Below are positions 1 to 5,870 of a DNA stretch of 9,254 nucleotides, in pieces. This DNA comes from an uncultured Oscillospiraceae bacterium. GTDB taxonomy: Bacteria > Bacillota > Clostridia > Oscillospirales > Ruminococcaceae. The notes below the pieces were generated by a model. It had not been told where the DNA came from. It did not search any database and saw nothing but the letters and a program-made list of their open reading frames with translations. Each line of letters opens with the position of its first letter. Positions within the stretch are counted from its first letter, which is position 1. Where the stretch lies: positions 1 to 9,254 of the forward strand of contig CAJTSZ010000083.1 in assembly GCA_910578755.1 (NCBI GenBank), read 5' to 3'. The translations under genes and the position numbers were made by a program.

Positions 1-2110
1 TTACGTTAGCTTTGCCGTTTTTGGCGTTGCTTACTGCTTTTTTAGCGTCGCCGCTAATTTTTGCTGCGCTTACTGCGCCACCTGCTCCAACATTAGCGGA
101 AGGTGCGTTTGCTGGGGTAGAGTTGCTGCTGCCGGAAGAGGAGGAACCGCTGTTGCTGGAGCCGTTGTCGCCTGGGTTTGGATCTGGGTCTGGTGTTGGG
201 TCAGTACCAAAATCTTTGGAAACAGATCTTGTTTTGTTTTCTGCATCTGTAGCAATTACGGTAATGCTGTACTTCTTATCTGCTGTTACTGTCATGGTAA
301 CTGTTGCTGTATTAATGTCAGAAACACCATCCGCCACAACAGGTACATTTACTGTAGTTTTACTAAATTGAACATCTGCGCCAGCTGGGTCAGAAGTGAA
401 GGAGAGGGTAGCATCCTGTGCAGCGTCACCGTTGTTTGTTAAAGTAATTTCAGCGGTGTACACGTTGCCTTCATTGGTAACTTCACCAATTGCAACAGCT
501 ACTGTACCGTCTTGTGCTACTGGTTTTGTGTAGCTTGCTTCACCTGTGATTGCTGTAAAGGTTTCGCTAGCACATTCAGGCATAATGCTAACATTGTAGG
601 TAACGGTGTCAGAGCCCTTCGGAATAGTAACTGTAACCTTAACTTCTTTTGTTGTATTTGCTTTTACCTCAACACCGGCTTCAGTAACTGGAGTGCCGTC
701 TACTGTCATAGTGAGAACTTCGCCAGCGGGTGTTACAGTAGGGGTAAGTTTAACAGTTTTGTCAGTAGACGCATAGGCATTGTTCAGTTCAATAATACCT
801 TCAAATACCATAGGATCAGCTGTAGCTTTCAGTTCGTTGCCTTCTTTCCAGCCAGCGGTTACTTTTTCTGTTACTGGTTGGTCTACTTCTTTACCAGGAA
901 TTGTCACAGTTACTGGTGTTACTGTTACTTCTTTCCCATCAACTGTAATTGCTGCTGTAACGGTATAGTCCTTAGCCTCAGTAGTTTCATTTTCAGGGCA
1001 AGTTACTGTAAATGTAAAATCTTTTGTTGCATCAGTATCCTTTATTTCAATGGTCTGTTCTCCGGAAGGTGTAACTTCTGCACCATCCACTGTTACAGTA
1101 ACTTTAGCTGTTGCAGCTTTACCAGTAGGGTTTGTGAAAGTAATTTTACCACTTGCTACATTGTCTGTAGCTTCTGCATCAACAGTTAATGTTGCGGTTA
1201 CTTCTTTATCTTCTGGGTTTGCAGCTTCAACAGTAACTGTACCAACCTTAACTGCCGCTTCAGCTCCAACCTGCAGCTTTACATCGTAGGTGCCTGCTGC
1301 TGCATCCTTGTTCATGGTAACTGTAACATCCAGTGTCTGATCACCGGCAGGTACATTAACACTTGCTTGTGAAGGGGCAGCAGATTTAACAGCAACTTCA
1401 ACACTACCTACATTGCCATCTCCAACTGTACCTGTAATCGCAAATTCTGCTGCTTCTTGACCACTGTTGTTTACAGCAGCAGTGCCTTTGTATTTGCCTT
1501 CAGCATCCTTTTGGAACGCGGTGTCAGCTGCGGTAATGGTAAGTGTAGCTTCGTTTTCACTGCCTGTACCTTTCACGGTTACAGTTGCAGCGCCAACAAC
1601 TTGAGTAAGAGCACGAGTTTCTCCTCCTGCTTTCTCAGCTGCTGTAAATGTGATGGTGTATACAGCATCTTCTGTATCTGTATTTTTAGGGAAAGAAACC
1701 TCGGTGAATGTAAGAGAGGTTTCAGCTGCATCAGCGGCGCCAGCAAAGGTGTAGCTGCTGTTTTCCGTAACTGCTGTTAAAGCACTATCAGCTGTAAAAA
1801 TTACACCTTCAGTAACTGGTGTTTCACCTTTGGCAACAGCCACTTCCAGTGTATAATCTGTGCCATCTGTTGTGGGAACGGTCAGTACAACATTTTCAAC
1901 TTTAGGTGCTTCAACGTTATTTTCAATCTCTGCGGTGGCACCATTGCTGTTAATAGCAACATCAATTACGTCGCTATCTTGCCACTCTGCTACCATGATG
2001 TCACCATTAGATGCTGTGACATTGGTGTCCGCAAATGCAGTAACAGCCATGGAAGCCAGCATAGCAGTTACCAAAAGAATGGACAACAGTTTTTTCATTC
2101 TCATTCTCAT
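1..2110 (-). CDS. Secreted multi-module Ig-like surface protein, 3' end outside window
   Basis: An open frame runs without a stop from an ATG at 2110 to the left edge (703 codons seen), so the C-terminus is missing. Residues 1-27 form a classic Sec signal peptide: Arg/Lys-rich start, hydrophobic core LLSILLVTAMLA, and predicted cleavage after AFA before Asp28. The mature part is rich in Thr, Val, Ala, Glu and Asn and reads as several consecutive beta-sandwich modules. These show recurrent strand patterns such as ITFTNPTGKAATAKVTV and ITLTNNGDAAQDATLSF, resembling CARDB/NEW3-like Ig folds. Only two cysteines were seen. At residues 637-665 there is a Pro/Asp then Gly/Ser linker (DPTPDPDPNPGDNG followed by Ser/Gly/Asn), then an Ala/Lys-rich segment that begins another domain. 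A wall anchor or S-layer domain may follow beyond the edge; this is inferred. AAGGAG at 2121-2126 supports the ATG at 2110; in-frame ATGs at 2104 and 2098 are alternatives. Its function is likely adhesion or cell-surface structure; no enzyme motif was seen. Confidence 0.85.
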   Translation of the reverse strand, partial: MRMRMKKLLSILLVTAMLASMAVTAFADTNVTASNGDIMVAEWQDSDVIDVAINSNGATAEIENNVEAPKVENVVLTVPTTDGTDYTLEVAVAKGETPVTEGVIFTADSALTAVTENSSYTFAGAADAAETSLTFTEVSFPKNTDTEDAVYTITFTAAEKAGGETRALTQVVGAATVTVKGTGSENEATLTITAADTAFQKDAEGKYKGTAAVNNSGQEAAEFAITGTVGDGNVGSVEVAVKSAAPSQASVNVPAGDQTLDVTVTMNKDAAAGTYDVKLQVGAEAAVKVGTVTVEAANPEDKEVTATLTVDAEATDNVASGKITFTNPTGKAATAKVTVTVDGAEVTPSGEQTIEIKDTDATKDFTFTVTCPENETTEAKDYTVTAAITVDGKEVTVTPVTVTIPGKEVDQPVTEKVTAGWKEGNELKATADPMVFEGIIELNNAYASTDKTVKLTPTVTPAGEVLTMTVDGTPVTEAGVEVKANTTKEVKVTVTIPKGSDTVTYNVSIMPECASETFTAITGEASYTKPVAQDGTVAVAIGEVTNEGNVYTAEITLTNNGDAAQDATLSFTSDPAGADVQFSKTTVNVPVVADGVSDINTATVTMTVTADKKYSITVIATDAENKTRSVSKDFGTDPTPDPDPNPGDNGSSNSGSSSSGSSNSTPANAPSANVGAGGAVSAAKISGDAKKAVSNAKNGKANV

Positions 2111-2120
2111 TGTAATCAGT

Positions 2121-2126
2121 CTCCTT
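2121..2126 (-). promoter_or_regulatory. Ribosome-binding site of the surface-protein gene
   Basis: AAGGAG on the minus strand lies 10 nt upstream of the ATG at 2110. Three in-frame ATGs occur in the first five codons (2110, 2104, 2098). Spacing favours the first one, because the other two would lie 16 and 22 nt away. A second purine-rich GGGGGAGG block lies just upstream but is partly within a hairpin. Confidence 0.7.
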
Positions 2127-2132
2127 TTTCCT

Positions 2133-2146
2133 CCCCCGTTAGGGGG
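2133..2146 (-). other. G/C hairpin next to the surface-gene ribosome-binding site
   Basis: CCCCC-TAAC-GGGGG (read on the minus strand) makes a 5-bp all-G/C stem ending 6 nt before the AAGGAG site. It could block upstream ribosome loading or protect the mRNA 5' region. Only the inverted repeat is seen; its role is inferred. Confidence 0.5.
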
Positions 2147-2150
2147 TATT

Positions 2151-2233
2151 ATTCTAATTTCTTGCAGAAATTAGAATAGCCTTAAGGCTATTCTAATTTC
2201 TTGCAGAAATTAGAATAGCCTTAAGGCTATTCT
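2151..2233. repeat. Tandem 39-bp palindromic repeat, two full copies plus 5 bp
   Basis: Two identical 39-bp units occupy 2151-2189 and 2190-2228, followed by the first five bases of a third (2229-2233). Each unit contains two dyads: a 12-bp stem with a 3-nt TGC loop (ATTCTAATTTCT / AGAAATTAGAAT) and the perfect palindrome AGCCTTAAGGCT. The last unit with the partial third extends the latter palindrome to AGAATAGCCTTAAGGCTATTCT. The block lies inside the predicted transcribed leader of the surface-protein gene. It would fold into stacked hairpins in RNA and could change copy number by slippage. It is not a known element to me. Confidence 0.9.
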
Positions 2234-2241
2234 TACTACAT

Positions 2242-2289
2242 GGGTAAAAAGTGTTCCTCTGGTGGCTTTCCAAAAAACCCTGTTTACCC
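2242..2289 (-). promoter_or_regulatory. Possible folded leader-RNA domain of the surface-protein gene
   Basis: On the minus-strand RNA a 7-bp helix GGGUAAA/UUUACCC (2283-2289 with 2242-2248) encloses a hairpin GGUUUU-UUGG-AAAGCC (2264-2279). About 15 unpaired purine-rich bases follow the hairpin. The layout resembles a small regulatory RNA domain. I could not match it to the c-di-GMP, c-di-AMP, preQ1, THF or fluoride riboswitch cores that I remember. Treat it as an unassigned structure. Confidence 0.3.
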
Positions 2290-2359
2290 TATTTTTGTAC
2301 GATAACAAATTATTTCCCTGTTGGCTTCTCAAGGAAATATTGATTACCTTACATATTAC

Positions 2360-2387
2360 AGTATATTTTATTCACAGAAAAAGTCAA
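2360..2387 (-). promoter_or_regulatory. Sigma-A-type promoter for the surface-protein gene
   Basis: The minus strand has TTGACT (-35, 2382-2387) and TATACT (-10, 2360-2365) with a 16-bp spacer, close to the vegetative consensus in an AT-rich setting. Transcription would start near 2353. This gives an unusually long leader of about 240 nt that contains the folded domain and the tandem palindromes. No other promoter of this quality was found nearer the start codon. Confidence 0.7.
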
Positions 2388-2423
2388 TACATTTTCTGTT
2401 TTTTATTTTGCCATAAAGCGCAA

Positions 2424-2450
2424 GCGCCATGGTAAAATTATCCATGGCGC
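2424..2450. other. Inverted repeat upstream of the surface-gene promoter
   Basis: GCGCCATGG and CCATGGCGC form a perfect 9-bp dyad with a 9-nt AT-rich loop. It lies about 37 bp upstream of the -35 box, between the spoIIE 3' end and the surface-gene promoter. It lacks a T-run on either side, so it is a weak terminator candidate. It could be an operator for a dimeric regulator or an RNA-stabilising hairpin at the 3' end of spoIIE mRNA. Confidence 0.5.
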
Positions 2451-2533
2451 ACAGTGAACAAAGGGAATGGTTCCTCCTGGCCATCCATTGGGAAATAAAA
2501 TATTTTACATAATACCTAAACCCTAACTATATA

Positions 2534-2568
2534 TTTCTTTTGGAAGTTTGGGGCACTTCCAAAAGAAA
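2534..2568 (-). terminator. 14-bp hairpin just after spoIIE, probable terminator or mRNA 3' end
   Basis: A perfect 14-bp stem (2534-2547 with 2555-2568, arms TTTCTTTTGGAAGT / ACTTCCAAAAGAAA) with a 7-nt loop lies 9 nt beyond the spoIIE stop. The downstream sequence on the minus strand is TATATAG rather than a T-run, so intrinsic termination would be weak. The arm sequence resembles that of the hairpin at 8950-8978. Confidence 0.5.
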
Positions 2569-2577
2569 GGGGCTTTG

Positions 2578-4914
2578 CTACGCCTTTTTCACCATACGGC
2601 CGGCTACCACGGTAATGTCATCGTCGTGGCAGTCGTTGCGCTTTAAGCGGGCTGTGGTTGCAATATCGTCGCAAAGCTTTTGCAGGTCATCATCCTCAAA
2701 GCGGTCTATGGTGTAGGTAATCCACTCTGTTCCGGCGGCGGTAGCACCGTCGGAAACCATAACCACCAAATCTCCGGGGGAAAGCTTTAGGGTGCTTTTT
2801 TCAAAATCCACAGCGCTTAAAATGCCCACTGGCAGGGAAGTGGAGTGGATGTGCCCTGTTTTTCCGCTGTGCTTTACAAAGGTTGGCGCAGCGCCGGCCT
2901 TGTAAAAATCCACCTGGCCAGTGTACAGGTTCACCGCGGCAATATCTATGGTGGAGAGGGACTCCTCCCCGGATTTTACCAAAAGGGCGGAATTTACTAT
3001 TTTAAGGGAGGGTTCGTAGGCAACATTGGCCTCTAATAGCTTGGAAATTAGGGAAACCGTCATGGCGGAATCAATGGCGGCGGCAGCCCCGCTGCCCATA
3101 CCGTCGCTTACTATCATGTGGGCTATGGAACGGCGGTCGGTAAAGGTGGAACAACAATCGCCGCACAGCTTGGCCCCCTGGCAAATGTGTTGGGAAGAAG
3201 CAAATTCCATGGAAAACTCCGCCTCCTCCCGGAAGGTAAGCTGCACCTTGCCCCCATAGGCCACCTTTTCCGGCTGGGCAAAATCGCAGTCGCAAATTTG
3301 GGAAAGCTCCTTGGACATTTTTTCTTCGTTCACCCGGGGCAGTTTGAACTCCGGCAGGTACATCTGCACAAACATCAGCTGGTCCTGGTCCCGGTAGCAG
3401 TTTACGCTCATCACGTTTAAAGAGAGGCTTTCCAGGTAATCCATAATTTTTAGGGTCATTTGGTTATCGTAGGCGGTAATGCGCAGCATTTCCTCACCAA
3501 AGCCTGTAAGCATATCCGCCATGCCGTCAAACTGGTCTGTCACCACCGAGCGCACCCGGGCCACCTTGCGGTACATTCCCTCCTTGGAAATAAATTCCTC
3601 ATACCCATCGTTTACCACAGCGGCAATTTGTTCCTTTTTGCCACACCTGGCGGAAAGGGGGTAGACAAAGTCCTCCGGGGTAATGGACCCATTTTTGCGC
3701 AGAACGCTGGTAAAATGGTTAAATACATTCATGGAATCGGTATATTCCTGCTGCCAGCACCTGGTTTTTAGTCCGCATTTTTTGCATATAGTATCTATAG
3801 CCTTGTTGTACACCTCGCTTACTGTACCCGCTTTCATTTTATCCACCTGCTGGGAAACCTTTTGGGTGGTTTGGGCAATATCCTTTAGGGCAAGGGAGGC
3901 GTCCCCAATACGGGAGAGCAGCAGCTCCTTTATTCCCTTATCGCCAGCCCTATCCAAATGGCGGAACAGCTTGGCCTTTGCCGCGTACAGCATTTTTACC
4001 GGAATTACCATAAACACCACCGAGGCCACCGCCGTTTCCACCAAATAGGGCAGGGCCGCCCTGGGCCCGTTGGCCATAAGGTGGAAAGCCCCTGTGGTCA
4101 TAATAAAAGCGGCGGCGCAGCCAAACTTGCCCAAGGGGGAAAACACCCCGGAAAGCAGGCCCCCTACGGCATAGGTACCCAAAAAGGAAAGCTGTGGGAA
4201 GGCTGCCAGGCCAACGGCCGCCCCGCAGGTGGCCCCTGCCACAGTTCCCACCGACTCCCCGCCAATTAAGCTGCAAACCAAAATAACCAAACAGGCGGCC
4301 GTGCGCCCCAGGGAAATATGGAACACTTCAAATGAGGAAAGGGACATCATAATAATGCACAGGGCAATAATGGCGCAGGAGGTGTCCGACCGTTTTAGAG
4401 TCATAACCCCTTGGCCCAGCTTTAAGGCATACAGGGTACGCACAAAAAAGTAAGCCGCCCCGCCGGCCAAAAAGGCTTCGGCAAAGGAGAGGATAAGGTT
4501 ATAGGCGGTAAAGGGGCCTGCCAAAGTAACCATAAGGGAGGGCAGCAGCAGGGAACACCCGGCCAGCACCGGCACAAAGGCAAAGGAGGGCTTGGCCAGC
4601 CTGCCGGAAAACAGGGCCCACCGCACAATGGCGGCAATAAGGGCCGCGGCTGCGTACTTCATTGTCATAGGTACGCCCGAGGGGAAAAAGCTGCCTCCTA
4701 CTGCGCCAATAGTAATGGGAATAAGCAGGTTTTGGGGGCAGGCGGCGCACAGGGCTGCCCCAAAGGGGGAAATACCCTCCAGCATACTGCCTGCGGAAAT
4801 AATATAGCTTGCGACGCCCCAACCCAAGGCGGAAAAAATTTCTTTTTGGTTTTTTACAGACTGCCGCGCCTGTCCTGCAAGGCCTACGCCAATCATATCT
4901 GTTCTGTTTTTCAT
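2578..4914 (-). CDS. spoIIE: Stage II sporulation protein E (PP2C-type serine phosphatase)
   Basis: This is SpoIIE, the membrane phosphatase that dephosphorylates the anti-anti-sigma factor SpoIIAA at the sporulation septum and so releases sigma-F in the forespore. In Bacillus it also interacts with FtsZ. The chosen product has 778 residues (B. subtilis: about 827). Residues about 25-318 carry multiple hydrophobic membrane segments. The middle region (about 320-580) includes a C-x2-C-x5-CW motif at 377-387, seen in SpoIIE proteins. The C-terminal PP2C domain shows SDGMGSG with the metal-binding Asp at 604, STIDIAAVNLYTG around Asp657, MVSDGA with Asp722, and the terminal HDDDITVV at 763-768. 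All key acidic residues appear intact, so the enzyme should be active. The start at 4914 is preferred because GAGG lies 8 nt upstream. An ATG at 4944 in the same frame (788 residues) has no visible Shine-Dalgarno sequence. The gene appears monocistronic. Confidence 0.95.
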   Translation of the reverse strand: MKNRTDMIGVGLAGQARQSVKNQKEIFSALGWGVASYIISAGSMLEGISPFGAALCAACPQNLLIPITIGAVGGSFFPSGVPMTMKYAAAALIAAIVRWALFSGRLAKPSFAFVPVLAGCSLLLPSLMVTLAGPFTAYNLILSFAEAFLAGGAAYFFVRTLYALKLGQGVMTLKRSDTSCAIIALCIIMMSLSSFEVFHISLGRTAACLVILVCSLIGGESVGTVAGATCGAAVGLAAFPQLSFLGTYAVGGLLSGVFSPLGKFGCAAAFIMTTGAFHLMANGPRAALPYLVETAVASVVFMVIPVKMLYAAKAKLFRHLDRAGDKGIKELLLSRIGDASLALKDIAQTTQKVSQQVDKMKAGTVSEVYNKAIDTICKKCGLKTRCWQQEYTDSMNVFNHFTSVLRKNGSITPEDFVYPLSARCGKKEQIAAVVNDGYEEFISKEGMYRKVARVRSVVTDQFDGMADMLTGFGEEMLRITAYDNQMTLKIMDYLESLSLNVMSVNCYRDQDQLMFVQMYLPEFKLPRVNEEKMSKELSQICDCDFAQPEKVAYGGKVQLTFREEAEFSMEFASSQHICQGAKLCGDCCSTFTDRRSIAHMIVSDGMGSGAAAAIDSAMTVSLISKLLEANVAYEPSLKIVNSALLVKSGEESLSTIDIAAVNLYTGQVDFYKAGAAPTFVKHSGKTGHIHSTSLPVGILSAVDFEKSTLKLSPGDLVVMVSDGATAAGTEWITYTIDRFEDDDLQKLCDDIATTARLKRNDCHDDDITVVAGRMVKKA

Positions 4915-4922
4915 TTGCTTTT

Positions 4923-4926
4923 CCTC
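4923..4926 (-). promoter_or_regulatory. Ribosome-binding site deciding the spoIIE start
   Basis: AGAGGA with core GAGG lies 8 nt before the ATG at 4914. The in-frame ATG at 4944 is preceded by a C-rich stretch with no purine block. A separate AAGGAAG stretch precedes an out-of-frame ATG at 4966, which would open a different reading frame. Confidence 0.6.
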
Positions 4927-5049
4927 TTTTCTTTTGTTTTTCATGGATAAGCAGGGGGCAATCCATGGTTACTTCCTTTGTTTTACTTTTTCAGCTTCCT
5001 TTGGAAAAAAACGGGCCGGTTTTTGTTTGGCAGGAAATATTTTACAAAT

Positions 5050-5082
5050 AATATACCACTATTGCCCCTTTTTTGTTGTCAC
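5050..5082 (-). promoter_or_regulatory. Candidate spoIIE promoter with 21-bp spacing
   Basis: The minus strand has GTGACA (5077-5082) and TATATT (5050-5055) separated by 21 bp. Known Spo0A-activated sigma-A promoters of spoIIE and spoIIG in Bacillus have this unusually long spacing. Nearby partial matches to the Spo0A box TGNCGAA are CGGCGAA at 5130-5136 and TACCGAA at 5100-5106 on the plus strand; both are imperfect. The assignment is inference from the pattern and the gene identity. Confidence 0.4.
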
Positions 5083-5155
5083 ATATAGTACAAGCAGAAT
5101 ACCGAATTATGCGATATCCTTACAAAAAACGGCGAAGGAAATGGGAAAAGCAAAA

Positions 5156-5183
5156 TAGGCAAGGGTAAATTTGCCCCTGCCTA
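5156..5183 (-). terminator. Hairpin in the spoIIE/TPR divergent region, possible antisense terminator
   Basis: TAGGCAAGGG and CCCCTGCCTA form a 10-position stem with one A/C mismatch and a TAAATTTG loop. On the minus strand it is followed by TTTTGCTTTT, on the plus strand by an A-rich run. It may insulate the divergent promoters or be a regulatory dyad. Evidence is limited to the inverted repeat and T-rich tail. Confidence 0.35.
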
Positions 5184-5261
5184 CAAAAAAACAGAAAAAA
5201 TAGCGCTCTGCATCCAACTCCAAAAAACAGGAGGAAAGAAATCGCTTTTTTATGATGGATA

Positions 5262-5270
5262 TGTTAAAAT
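5262..5270 (+). promoter_or_regulatory. Extended -10 promoter for the TPR gene
   Basis: TGTTAAAAT contains an extended -10 (TGn followed by TAAAAT at 5265-5270). The -35 position (about 5242-5247, TCGCTT) is poor, as is common for extended -10 promoters. The predicted start near 5277 would give a leader of about 34 nt before the ATG at 5311. Confidence 0.45.
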
Positions 5271-5298
5271 GATAAGCAAAGCAGCAGCTGCAAATTAT

Positions 5299-5303
5299 GG
5301 AGG
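5299..5303 (+). promoter_or_regulatory. Ribosome-binding site fixing the TPR-protein start
   Basis: GGAGG followed by two more G lies 7 nt before the ATG at 5311. An upstream in-frame ATG at 5269 overlaps the predicted -10 box and has no suitable purine block, so the shorter product is favoured. Confidence 0.75.
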
Positions 5304-5310
5304 GGTATTT

Positions 5311-5802
5311 ATGGGATTATTTTTTAAAAAGAAAAAAGAAGAACCAGTGGATGGAATAACACCGGAAATAAAAGCTAAGTTAGATGAATTTGCCGAAAGA
5401 GGCAACCACCTTGAAGAAGAAAACCAATATGAAAAAGCAATACAAGCCTGGCAGGAGGGCCTTGCACTAATACCGGAGCCCCAGCAGTTTTACAGCGAAA
5501 CCGTATGGTTTTTAGCCGCCATTGGCGACGTTTATTTTCAGCAGGCACTATATGCAAAAGCCCATGAATGTTTTAATAAAGCAAGGGGAAATTTAAGCGG
5601 CGCAGGGTATCAAAACCCTTTTATTATGCTGCGGCTGGGGCAGTGCTGCCTGGAAATTGGGGACGAAAAAAACGCCATAGAATATTTGCTTCGGGCCTAT
5701 ATGATGGAAGGAAAAGAACTGTTTGAGCCCGATGAGGACGGCAACGATGACGGGCTGAAATACTTTAACTACTTAAAAGCCCATGTGGAACACATTGAAT
5801 AA
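5311..5802 (+). CDS. Small tetratricopeptide-repeat (TPR) protein
   Basis: The product is a 163-residue soluble protein with no signal peptide. It opens with MGLFFKKKKEE, a basic start common in small cytosolic Gram-positive proteins. The rest is helical with about three TPR units at roughly 26-55 (GNHLEEENQYEKAIQAWQEG), 64-97 (AAIGDVYFQQALYAKAHECF) and 104-133 (LRLGQCCLEIGDEKNAIEYL). Conserved-looking features are LIPEP at 53-57, the NPFIMLRLGQ core at 102-111 and the RAYMMEGKELF stretch. From memory these occur in a family of small TPR proteins seen across bacteria, sometimes near polymorphic-toxin immunity loci. No toxin gene is present here, so that link is only suggestive. It likely acts as a protein-binding scaffold. 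It is transcribed alone, divergent from spoIIE and convergent with typA. Confidence 0.85.
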   Translation: MGLFFKKKKEEPVDGITPEIKAKLDEFAERGNHLEEENQYEKAIQAWQEGLALIPEPQQFYSETVWFLAAIGDVYFQQALYAKAHECFNKARGNLSGAGYQNPFIMLRLGQCCLEIGDEKNAIEYLLRAYMMEGKELFEPDEDGNDDGLKYFNYLKAHVEHIE

Positions 5803-5827
5803 CAGCCTGTATTTCATCAAAGCGCCA

Positions 5828-5860
5828 AAAGGCCCCGGCTTTTGCCGGGGCTTTTCGTTT
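5828..5860. terminator. Bidirectional intrinsic terminator between the TPR gene and typA
   Basis: GCCCCGGC-TTTT-GCCGGGGC (5832-5851) is an 8-bp G/C stem flanked by AAAA on the left and TTTTCGTTT on the right. It follows the TPR stop by about 25 nt on the plus strand. On the minus strand it lies about 20 nt after the typA stop, followed there by TTTTGG. It therefore serves both convergent genes. Confidence 0.9.
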
Positions 5861-5870
5861 ACAAAAATAA

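Noticed and set aside
512..1189. 225-codon plus-strand frame, Cys/Phe/Ser-rich
   Set aside because: It is antisense to the surface-protein gene, has an abnormal Cys- and Phe-rich composition with no fold, and lacks a Shine-Dalgarno sequence; it arises from the repetitive Thr/Val codons of the true gene.
2151..2233. CRISPR-like array
   Set aside because: The 39-bp units abut directly with no unique spacers, and no cas gene is present.
2242..2289. c-di-GMP riboswitch (GGGUAAAC and GAAAGCC resemble parts of the GEMM core)
   Set aside because: The diagnostic GACGCAAAGC segment and second helix are missing, so no class was assigned.
2110..2400. Invertible promoter switch for the surface gene
   Set aside because: No inverted repeats flanking the promoter at 2360-2387 were found; the dyads are all local hairpins, and no recombinase gene is in the window.
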